From: G963677445 sp963678275
GTDB lineage: Bacteria; Bacteroidota; Ignavibacteria; Ignavibacteriales; Melioribacteraceae
Reading direction: 5' to 3'
Length of the DNA: 64,000 nucleotides
NCBI GenBank assembly: GCA_963678275.1
Contig: OY782765.1
Span: 5,704,001-5,768,000, forward strand
In this document: in pieces, positions 34,125 to 41,207 of the stretch
Position numbering within the stretch: position 1 is the stretch's first letter
Layout of the letters: every line of letters starts with the position of its first letter
Made by a program: the position numbers and the translations under genes
The notes under the pieces: model-generated
Database searches by the model: none
Seen by the model: the letters and a program-made list of their open reading frames with translations, nothing else
What the model was told of the DNA's origin: nothing

Positions 34125-35221
34125 AAAATGATGATATAAAAAATATTTTAATTGTAGATGACCAGCCTGATAATCTTCAGGCCATAGCTGATATTTTTGA
34201 AAGAGAAAATTTTCCCTGCCAGGTTATAAAAGCGCCGGGCGGTGAGGTGGCTTTAAGAATTATTGAAAGGCAAATACCTGACCTGGTTATAACCGATTGG
34301 GAAATGCCCGGAATGGATGGCATAGAGCTGATAGAGAAGCTGAAGCAGAATTCCGGAACGGTTGATATACCGGTTATAATGTGCACCGGCGTGATGACCA
34401 GTTCGGAAAATCTCGAAACAGCGCTGCAGGCGGGAGCGGTTGATTATATAAGGAAACCGGTCGATCCGGTGGAGCTTATCGCGCGGACCAAAGCTAATCT
34501 GCATCTTGCCGATAAGTATAAGGAGATACAGGAATTAAACAGGATAAAAGATAACTTCCTTTCGATCGTTTCTCATGACCTTCGTTCACCTCTCGGAAAT
34601 ATTATTTCCTTTACCGATATGATACTGGAAGAGGCTGACATGTTTGTCAATAAAGAAATTATCGACTTTATAAGTTCAATAAACAAACAGAGCGATTCAA
34701 TTTTTGAGATGCTTGAGAATCTGCTTTCATGGGTGAATGACCAGAGGGAAAACCTGGTTTTTGATCTTAAAACACGGTTTTTGTCACTCGCCGTAATATC
34801 AAATATTGAGCTTCTTTATAATGCAGCCAAAGCGAAAAATATCACTATTGTTAATAATGTGAATGAATCAATTAAAGCAAAATTTGATCTCATCCTTATC
34901 TCTGCCGTGGTAAGGAACCTTATCTCAAACGCGATCAAGTTTACTCCCGAAAATGGTACTATAACTATAGACGCGGAGTTAAAGGGTGAATTTGTTGAAG
35001 TAAGCGTGCGGGATACCGGGATTGGAATCGAAGAGGCGCGCCTGGAAAAAATATTCGACAAATCATCACGCCAGACTACCCTGGGGACCAATAAAGAAAG
35101 AGGCTCAGGCCTGGGTCTGAAAATCTCAGCCGATTTTGTGGAAAAACATAATGGCAGAATCTGGGTGGAAAGTGAAAAGGATAAAGGAAGCAAGTTTATT
35201 TTTACGCTGCCTGTCGGGTAG
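34121..35221 (+). CDS. Response regulator fused to a histidine kinase
   Basis: A 366-residue cytoplasmic protein, starting at a TTG that overlaps the upstream stop (GAAGGA before it). The receiver domain (residues 1-125) has LIVDDQPDN, the phosphoacceptor Asp59 in VITDWEMPGMDG and Lys in IRKPVDP. A HisKA helix follows with His152 in SIVSHDLRSP, and then an HATPase domain: VVRNLISNAIKFT, DTGIGIEEA and GSGLGLKIS. There is no DNA-binding output, so it probably relays phosphate from the upstream TPR kinase to a partner encoded elsewhere. Confidence 0.9.
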   Translation: MKNDDIKNILIVDDQPDNLQAIADIFERENFPCQVIKAPGGEVALRIIERQIPDLVITDWEMPGMDGIELIEKLKQNSGTVDIPVIMCTGVMTSSENLETALQAGAVDYIRKPVDPVELIARTKANLHLADKYKEIQELNRIKDNFLSIVSHDLRSPLGNIISFTDMILEEADMFVNKEIIDFISSINKQSDSIFEMLENLLSWVNDQRENLVFDLKTRFLSLAVISNIELLYNAAKAKNITIVNNVNESIKAKFDLILISAVVRNLISNAIKFTPENGTITIDAELKGEFVEVSVRDTGIGIEEARLEKIFDKSSRQTTLGTNKERGSGLGLKISADFVEKHNGRIWVESEKDKGSKFIFTLPVG

Positions 35222-35332
35222 ATGAAATATTCTTTTCTTACGCGAAGGCCCGGAGCCGCAGAGTAATAGGAATTATTGACGTTTTATTTCGAACTAACTA
35301 TGGACATTACTATCGAATTGTTGATTTATTAT

Positions 35333-36340
35333 TCACTTTTTAAGTTTATTTATATCGTTTTCAAGTTCTCTTAAACTGTTCTCTCTTTCAACCAGCCTCC
35401 GTTTTTCCCGGTATTTTTCATATTCTTCATTGGATTTTCGAACGGCCTCCTGATGGCTGATTTCTCCGGCATGTGTAAGCAGCTCGCGACCGTTTAGCTG
35501 AACAATCGCGTCGAGACGCTCAATCCAGTCTTTCATATACATGGGAATATGCTGCTGTGCCATTGTTTCCGCAAATGCCAGGTATTGTTCCACAATTAAT
35601 CCCAGGAGTTTCATCTCATCTTCATTCAGGTAATTTTTCGCGATACTTGTTTCCGCTTTTTTTATTTTGGAGCTGTTTTTTTTATCATAAGAAATCATTC
35701 CCATCAGGGGTAAAGATGCATCAACGCGGCGATAAACCAGTTCTGCCGCGGTTTGACTGCTGATTGCCCAGAGCAGTTTGTTTTGCACTACCTTGAAAAA
35801 TTGAATGGTTTTTTCATCTGCCGGATTGTAATCGATACTTGTGGTGTATATATCTTTAATTTTCTGATAAAAGAATTTTTCCGAGACGCGTATTTCGCGG
35901 ATTCGTTCCTGCAATTCGTCGAAATAATTCATTGATGAGCCTGACTTGAACCGCTCATCATTAAGAATAAATCCTTTTATAATATATTCTTTTAAACGTT
36001 TTGTTGCCCAGATGCGAAATTGTGTGCCCTGGTGAGATTTTACCCGGTACCCGACAGAAATTATCACATCAAGATTGTAATGTTTTATTTCTCTTGACTG
36101 GGTTTTATTAGCGATTGCGCCATGCTGACTGGTTGTCCGGAATTTCCGGACAACCAGTCCTTCCGGTAATTCACCTTCGTTGAAGATATTGCTAATGTGT
36201 TCTGATATTGTCCGTTTGTCTTTGCCAAAAAGTTGACTCATTTGAGCTTGCGACAACCATACGGTTTCATCTTCTATCCGGACGTCAACTTTGATATTTC
36301 CCTCCAGGCTTTGATAAATGAGTATCTCTCCTTTTTCCAT
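35333..36340 (-). CDS. rhuM: RhuM-family protein
   Basis: A 335-residue protein of the virulence RhuM family. The N-terminal region EDETVWLSQAQMSQLFGKDKRTISEHISNIFNEGEL resembles a DNA-binding helix pair. It is followed by VISVGYRVKSHQGTQFRIWATKRLKEYIIKGF, which is the family signature, and a long C-terminal helical part ending in ENSLRELENDINKLKK. Family members lie in pathogenicity islands and beside restriction or toxin genes; the biochemical role is not established. Here it stands alone and upstream of a Phd/ParE pair on the same strand. Confidence 0.88.
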   Translation of the reverse strand: MEKGEILIYQSLEGNIKVDVRIEDETVWLSQAQMSQLFGKDKRTISEHISNIFNEGELPEGLVVRKFRTTSQHGAIANKTQSREIKHYNLDVIISVGYRVKSHQGTQFRIWATKRLKEYIIKGFILNDERFKSGSSMNYFDELQERIREIRVSEKFFYQKIKDIYTTSIDYNPADEKTIQFFKVVQNKLLWAISSQTAAELVYRRVDASLPLMGMISYDKKNSSKIKKAETSIAKNYLNEDEMKLLGLIVEQYLAFAETMAQQHIPMYMKDWIERLDAIVQLNGRELLTHAGEISHQEAVRKSNEEYEKYREKRRLVERENSLRELENDINKLKK

Positions 36341-36498
36341 TTTATTATTTCCCTGTTTAAAATTTTGTTCCTCAATTTTACGAAACGATTATGCTAATGG
36401 CAATTCCAAAATATTTAATCTCGCGCGGAGGCGCGGAGTGGCGCGAGGTATTACTAGGCGTTAAATTCAATTATATTGTTGACGCAAATATCAACAAA

Positions 36499-36825
36499 TT
36501 ATTCTCTTAATAAACGCTCACTTAACAATTTTTGCGTATCGCGGCGGCCATCAAGAATACAGTGGATAAATATGACATCTTCAATTACCTGGTAAATTAT
36601 CCGGTATGGATTATAAATGATTTCAAGAAAATCATCTATTCCGATAAAGGATAACTCTGCCGGGATATGCCCCCGAAAAGGATATTTCTGAAGTGAGAGG
36701 CATTTCTCCTGAAGTTTCGAAAATATTTGTTCAGCGTTTTCCGGGGAATCGTTTAAGAAAATATATTGATAAATTTCAAAGAGGTCCTCTTCAGCGGAAA
36801 AAGTAAGTTTAACTTTGTATTTCAT
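36499..36825 (-). CDS. parE: ParE/RelE-type toxin
   Basis: A 108-residue toxin: LTFSAEEDLFEIYQYI, then LSLQKYPFRGHIPAEL, FLEIIYNPYRIIYQV and VIFIHCILDGRRD make up the ParE/RelE beta-alpha fold. Family members poison gyrase or cleave mRNA. Its start overlaps the antitoxin's end by 17 bp. Confidence 0.9.
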   Translation of the reverse strand: MKYKVKLTFSAEEDLFEIYQYIFLNDSPENAEQIFSKLQEKCLSLQKYPFRGHIPAELSFIGIDDFLEIIYNPYRIIYQVIEDVIFIHCILDGRRDTQKLLSERLLRE

Positions 36826-37111
36826 CCTGGTTCCGCCTGAAGTTATTTATTCTCTCCCTGGCATTTTGAAAAGATTCCTCGACGGGGCGGAATTTACCTT
36901 TCCTGATCTCTTTTCCGCTTAATGCCAGGATTTTTAATAACGCCAGACTCTCCTGCGTTTTTTCATATACCTTCACATCCTGCAAAATTACCCTGGCCTC
37001 TCCATTGTGTGTGATTATCATGGTTTTTTGATTTTCCGACACATCCCTCACAACCTCTGAGGCGTGGGCCTTGAGATAACTTATCGGCTTAACCGCTTCG
37101 CTGTATTTCAT
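36809..37111 (-). CDS. Phd/YefM-type antitoxin
   Basis: A 100-residue antitoxin with ISYLKAHASEVVRDVSENQKTMIITHNGEARVILQDVKVYEKTQESLALLKILAL, the standard Phd/YefM fold. The C-terminal part (KGKFRPVEESFQNARERINNFR) would wrap the toxin. It is first in the operon with the ParE toxin and likely represses through the palindrome at 37130-37146. Confidence 0.88.
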   Translation of the reverse strand: MKYSEAVKPISYLKAHASEVVRDVSENQKTMIITHNGEARVILQDVKVYEKTQESLALLKILALSGKEIRKGKFRPVEESFQNARERINNFRRNQDEIQS

Positions 37112-37129
37112 TTTATACCTGTTTTGTTT

Positions 37130-37146
37130 TGACTATAATATAGTCA
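37130..37146 (-). promoter_or_regulatory. Operator of the Phd/ParE pair
   Basis: The sequence TGACTATAATATAGTCA is a palindrome with a single-base centre, 19 bp upstream of the antitoxin start. On the minus strand it contains the -10 TATATT, and TTGCGC lies 17 bp upstream of that as a -35 box. Binding would hide the promoter. Confidence 0.65.
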
Positions 37147-37656
37147 TTATTTTGGGCTGGCGCAAAAATTATTTAGCTATAGGATAAGATGATTCAAATC
37201 GTTTCTAAAAATTTGAAGAAGCTTGGTAAGAATTTTCACCCGGAACGGATAAGAATAAAAACCGACCATGATTATTATAATCATGAAATCCTGTTCATCT
37301 TTTAATCATGGTTCAGACAGAGGGATATTAACAATGAATATTCATTATTTCGTTGCGTTCATGGAGTAAGATTTTTATGCGGTTATCCGCTAAATATTCT
37401 AAAAAAATCTTCCGCTTTTGGCAATGAGTTTCACTACGCGATGGATTTTATATTGAAGAGCGGAGAGAACACAATGACAAGTCGATTCCTTGAGGGGGAT
37501 GGGGAATAAAATGGACCGTTTTTATTTTAACCCGGGAATAATGTAGTCCGTGACAATGTGGCAGTTCTTAAAAAATCAAAACCTGACCCGAATTATCTAT
37601 CCCTTTATCAAAATCATTAAAGTACATTATAGGTCTAATTATTTAATTTCCAGGCG
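37147..37656. other. Intergenic region without recognised features
   Basis: A frame at 37550-37903 on the plus strand is the shadow of the broken NYN gene. I see no promoter, repeat family or RNA gene here beyond AT-rich sequence. Confidence 0.4.
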
Positions 37657-38345
37657 TCAACTTTTCCTTGGACGATTACAAGTTGATTTCAGGCCGTCAA
37701 TATGTTCAAATAGTTGTTCATCAATATTTTGCCACATAGGATCAAGTATGAAATCAATTCCTTCCCTGCGGGCAAGTTTTGCCGCCGGAACAAAATCGCT
37801 GTCACCAGAAACAAGAATTATTTTACTTACCAACCTTTTATATGACAATGATGCTATGTCAATACCAATTCTGATATCAACTCCTTTTTGGTTTACATCG
37901 TAAAAGACATCATCTTAATTCAACTCATTCATTGAAATCGTTTTATTAAATAAATCTTTCATTTTTGATGGCCAGATTCTCCATCCTCCCCGATCCTTCA
38001 ATATGCCTAAGCGAAGCGCGACCTTCCGGAGTTTTTTTAGTTCATCATAGAATTCAATTCGAAATTCTGAAATTTCAGTTTTCGAGAAATCAATGCTTTT
38101 TCCTGAAATTGGATTATGAGCTTTTTTAGAAAGAGGCGGGCAATCACATAATACAAAATTCGGTAGAGTTGTTCATTCTCAACATGACTTAACAACATTG
38201 TGTACATATTTTTAACAACAGTTTTTGCGTCGTGCGACTTTCCATCCGGATAACAGTGTTTATATCTTTTCAGGAAGAATGATCCATCCACAAGTATTGC
38301 GGTGGGTTTTACAAGTGCAACTGCTAAATTAGTAGATTTAGTCAT
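37657..38345 (-). pseudogene. Broken NYN-domain (LabA/DUF88) gene
   Basis: The parts of a NYN-domain ribonuclease-like protein are all present but not in one frame. From the ATG at 38345, AILVDGSFFLKRYKHCYPDGKSH runs to RILYY near 38142, where the frame shifts: the continuation CPPLSKKAHNPISGKSIDF, EFYDELKKLRKVALRLGILK and DVFYDVNQKGVDIRIGIDIASL, then LVSGDSDFVPAAKLARREGIDF, lies in another frame. An in-frame TAA stop at 37917-37915 precedes DDVFYD. The acidic residues of the domain (LVDG, GVDIR and SGDSDF) remain. It was likely intact recently. Confidence 0.8.
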
Positions 38346-38556
38346 CTGAACGCCCTAAAATATGAAACCCCCGGGTTAGGCTTTTTCGGGATCATTGAAA
38401 AAACGTAGTGCCGGGGGATGGATTTTTTATCATAATAATTAACAATCAATTTAATAATAAGTTTCAACAAAAATCAAATAAAAAATATTTTATTGAGTAT
38501 TCAAAAAACACCAGACTTAATATATATTCGCTTGTTTTATTTTCATTCGCTCAAAA

Positions 38557-38667
38557 CTATTTCAAAGTAGAAAGTAACTTTTCCAAATAGTACTCAACAA
38601 CAAGATACTCAACATTATTTTCGTTTAACAACTCTAAGAACTCTTTGAAGTCCCTGTTGAATGTCAT
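38557..38667 (-). pseudogene. Truncated nucleotidyltransferase toxin
   Basis: This is too short for routine gene calling. From the ATG at 38667, inside the upstream antitoxin gene, MTFNRDFKEFLELLNENNVE and YLVV match the N-terminus of nucleotidyltransferase toxins of the DUF6036/AbiEii-like type, which normally go on to a GGYAVAFHG motif. Here the sequence changes after YLVV to EYYLEKLLSTLK and stops at 38557, so the catalytic domain is lost. The start overlaps its partner gene, as in intact pairs. Confidence 0.6.
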
Positions 38668-38812
38668 CCTTTAATTCCTCGTAGTGCATACTTATATAGT
38701 TAGCGCGCATTATTTCCAATGCTTCAAGCCTTTCCTCATGGGTTTTGCTGAGCCAGTATTCCAGATCGTTGCTGTCATCTTTTCGCGATTTTACTTTTAA
38801 TACTTTATCCAT
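38615..38812 (-). CDS. Antitoxin-like partner of the nucleotidyltransferase
   Basis: A 65-residue protein: KSRKDDSNDLEYWLSKTHEERLEALEIMRANYISMHY, then QQGLQRVLRVVKRK. It follows the pattern of small proteins (D-x2-YW-LSKT-PEERL-AL, then GFQRV-IKRK) encoded just before nucleotidyltransferase toxins in Bacteroidota. The toxin reading frame begins within its 3' end but is truncated, so this is now an orphan. Confidence 0.6.
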   Translation of the reverse strand: MDKVLKVKSRKDDSNDLEYWLSKTHEERLEALEIMRANYISMHYEELKDDIQQGLQRVLRVVKRK

Positions 38813-39164
38813 TTCTCTGCCTGAATTTCAATATATAAATATATCAAAATAATTATGAATTATGTCCTCCTTCACCCAAAAAAAGCCGCGGCGGATAAAA
38901 ATTATGAGGTCTTAAACGGGATAAACTAAGGTGTTGAATAATCATGGCAGGGAGTTCTAAACCAGGGGGGAGTAAAACTCGGACGCGCGGATTTGGTAAC
39001 TTTTATCATGGTATTTATCTTTCCGATACCGATACCGATACCGATACCGATACCGATACCGATACCGATACCGATACCGAAAATTTGCTTTGTGTGAGAG
39101 ACTTTGAATGGAAAACGAGAGGACAATGTGGTTAGCTGGTTCTCGCCGGATGAGTTTGTTTAGA
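38813..39164. other. Intergenic region with a hexamer array
   Basis: No gene. The frames over 38926-39135 are artefacts of the hexamer array at 39023-39080 (Ile-Gly or Asp-Thr repeats). Nothing else is recognised. Confidence 0.6.
39023..39080. repeat. CCGATA hexamer array, about 9.7 copies
   Basis: A perfect 6 bp tandem array. The same unit (as CGGTAT) occurs five times at 55178-55207, five times at 62970-62999 and twice near 63421, always inside composite repeat modules except here. Confidence 0.95.
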
Positions 39165-39554
39165 TTAAGAACTTACCGCGCTGTTCAACTTTATAAGATT
39201 TTTGGGCTTTCTTGTAATATATTTTTTGGCCGCCGGGTGTTCAGATTCCGTTATTTTATTTTCGTTTGTTACATCAGGTGAGGATATCTCGAGATTTATC
39301 CCGATAGCATCAGCTATTTCAACCATTTTTTTTATGGTGATATTGGGTGTTTTTGAAAAAAGCTGAGAAACAGCCGAGCGGGATTTTCCCATTCTCTTTG
39401 CCAGGTCTGACTGTGAAATATTATTTTCATCCATATAGGTGAGAATAATATGATAAAACTGGTTAATCATTCCCCACGCTTTTTGGTTCAGGCTCGGCGA
39501 TTCATTAAAAAATGAGTTAATCTCCTGAGATATATTTTCTGAACTCTTGTTCAT
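39165..39554 (-). CDS. HigA-like antitoxin (XRE family)
   Basis: A 129-residue protein. The helix-turn-helix is at about residues 42-76 (DENNISQSDLAKRMGKSRSAVSQLFSKTPNITIKKMVEIADAIG), followed by LEISSPD and a Lys-rich tail. The start at 39554 has AAAGGGAAA upstream and overlaps the toxin by 38 bp. It is the antitoxin and repressor of the pair. Confidence 0.85.
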   Translation of the reverse strand: MNKSSENISQEINSFFNESPSLNQKAWGMINQFYHIILTYMDENNISQSDLAKRMGKSRSAVSQLFSKTPNITIKKMVEIADAIGINLEISSPDVTNENKITESEHPAAKKYITRKPKNLIKLNSAVSS

Positions 39555-39927
39555 ATTTTCCCTTTAATTCATTAATCCTTTTATAAATATCATCGTGTAA
39601 TTGATTTTCCTTTTTTAACAGATACTCGAAGAAAATATAATTATTCCCACATTTCTGGAAGAAGAAAAAACGATGGGGCATTGGCCTGATCTCACCGTAA
39701 TTATATCCTTTGAGATTATATTTAATCCTGGGCGATTTGAAGTTTGGAACAGTCGCCATTTTTATAATCAGGTCCTTAATCAAATCTTTTAAGTCTTCTG
39801 GTAAGGAAATGAAATTTTCCATTACTTTTGTGCGTCCATTTTCGATAACATAATAAATGTCATAAACAGGAGCGCCATAAATATCCGGCAACGAAAGTTT
39901 CTTAAATTCTATCGACTTTTTAGACAT
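39517..39927 (-). CDS. HigB-like toxin (RelE superfamily)
   Basis: A 136-residue Gp49/HigB-like toxin: PVYDIYYVIENGRTKVMENFISLPEDLKDLIKDLI, KYNLKGYNYGEIRPMPHRFFFFQKCGNNYIFFEYLLKKE. The R-P-M-P-H-R and FFFFQK segment fits the family's catalytic beta-strand region. It is the first gene of the pair, with a palindromic operator in its promoter. Confidence 0.85.
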   Translation of the reverse strand: MSKKSIEFKKLSLPDIYGAPVYDIYYVIENGRTKVMENFISLPEDLKDLIKDLIIKMATVPNFKSPRIKYNLKGYNYGEIRPMPHRFFFFQKCGNNYIFFEYLLKKENQLHDDIYKRINELKGKYEQEFRKYISGD

Positions 39928-39950
39928 AATATTTTAGACTATGTGCTCTA

Positions 39951-39979
39951 ATGTTAAGGTATTGTTTAACAATTGTCAA
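39951..39979 (-). promoter_or_regulatory. Promoter and operator of the second higBA pair
   Basis: On the minus strand TTGACA (39979-39974) and TAACAT (39956-39951) are 17 bp apart. A perfect 13 bp palindrome, ATTGTTTAACAAT (39961-39973), occupies the spacer next to the -35 box. Confidence 0.7.
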
Positions 39980-40161
39980 GAGGAAAATTTTTTTACAGAA
40001 AATATGGGGATGAATCTTCAAATATAAAGGAGAATTGTTCATCTGCGGTTATCCGCGAAATCCGCGGGATACAATCTTCCGCTGAGGGAGATTATTTCCG
40101 TGGAAGATACTTTTTGATTATTTTTAACAAGTACATTTTTTTTGATAATCGGGGTATTGAA

Positions 40162-40965
40162 ATGAAGAGGCTGATTGTAATTTTATTTTTACCGTTTATT
40201 GTTTATTCACAGAATGTAATTGAGAGTGATACCTTATCGCGCGACCTCGTTATAAGCAGGCTGAGTGAGGATACCTGGCTGATGGCGCATTCTTTTCCCT
40301 GGCCGGCGAATTCGCTGGTAGTCAGAACTTCGCAGAATGATTTTGTGCTGGTGGATACCCCTTATGAAAATGAGGCTTCCCGGCTTTTTTATGAATGGCT
40401 GCAAAGGAAATTCCCCGGTGCGGAGCTGGTTGTGATAAACTGCCATTTTCATGTGGATAACCTCGGGGGCAACGGATTTTTCCTGGGGAATAATATTCCG
40501 GTTTACGGATCCCGGAGGGCTGTGGAATTATTAAAAGAAAAAGGTTTTGCCGGAACGCTGGAATTTCTGAAAGCTCCCCGCTATGAAAGGTATAGAAAAG
40601 TATTTGAGCAGCTCGAACTTAAGCCGCCTGATAATCTGTTCAACCTGGAGGAGGGGCTTACATTAAAATATGAAAATAGTGAAGTTATTGTATGGTTCCC
40701 CGGGCCGGGGCATACAGAGGATAATCTTTCTGTATATTTTCCGGCTAATAAAATTCTTTTCGGGGGATGTCTCGTGAAATCAATGGCAAGCAAAGGGCCG
40801 GGCAATACACGAGACGCGGTTATGGATAAGTGGGTTGAATCGCTGCAAAATCTGAAAAACAGGTTCCCTGACGCGGAAATGGTAATTCCGGGCCATGGAA
40901 GTCAGGGAGGCATGGAATTGATAGATCATTCGATAAAAATTATTTCGGAAGCAAACGGGGGATGA
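40162..40965 (+). CDS. Subclass B1-type metallo-beta-lactamase homologue
   Basis: About 267 residues from the ATG at 40162 (GGGG upstream), opening with a signal peptide (MKRLIVILFLPFIVYSQ). All zinc ligands of B1 enzymes are in place: His95, His97 and Asp99 in INCHFHVDN, His184 in GHTEDN, Cys203 in LFGGCLVKS with Lys206, and His245 in PGHG. The length and motif order match CcrA/BlaB-like periplasmic beta-lactamases rather than glyoxalase II. Its activity on carbapenems is not proven. Its last 30 bp lie inside the left duplicated segment of the IS insertion. Confidence 0.85.
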   Translation: MKRLIVILFLPFIVYSQNVIESDTLSRDLVISRLSEDTWLMAHSFPWPANSLVVRTSQNDFVLVDTPYENEASRLFYEWLQRKFPGAELVVINCHFHVDNLGGNGFFLGNNIPVYGSRRAVELLKEKGFAGTLEFLKAPRYERYRKVFEQLELKPPDNLFNLEEGLTLKYENSEVIVWFPGPGHTEDNLSVYFPANKILFGGCLVKSMASKGPGNTRDAVMDKWVESLQNLKNRFPDAEMVIPGHGSQGGMELIDHSIKIISEANGG

Positions 40966-41207
40966 TTTAAGCACAAGGGACACAAGAAAGGGGGGAATCC
41001 AATTTCAAATTACTCTGGAGCTTATATTTTTATATCGATCAGAGGTTAATTATTTTTTGAAAATTTCCCGGAAGATTGTGCTCAATATAATTATACTTGC
41101 CATTACGGTCCCTTTGATGGTGCCGGTAACTTTTGATTTGCCGATACGCTTGCGATAGCGGACCGGGATTTCTTTTATCTTCATTTTCTTTTTGGCTGCC
41201 CTTATCT
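40936..41207. repeat. 272 bp direct repeat, left copy (IS target duplication)
   Basis: Identical by eye to 43207-43478. It contains the 3' end of the beta-lactamase gene, the intergenic region and the 3' end of the glycosyltransferase gene, here truncated. It flanks the IS element on the left. Confidence 0.93.

Noticed and set aside
36440..36545. attC-like pieces (GGCGTTA near 36465 and ACTTAACAATT near 36525)
   Set aside because: The arms do not pair with each other and the second piece lies inside the ParE coding sequence; the order is also wrong for an attC site.
38926..39135. Frames with Ile-Gly or Asp-Thr repeats
   Set aside because: They arise only from the perfect CCGATA hexamer array and have no other coding signal.
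40966..41207. Second glycosyltransferase gene left of the IS
   Set aside because: It is only the duplicated 3' part (target duplication) and has no start or catalytic region.
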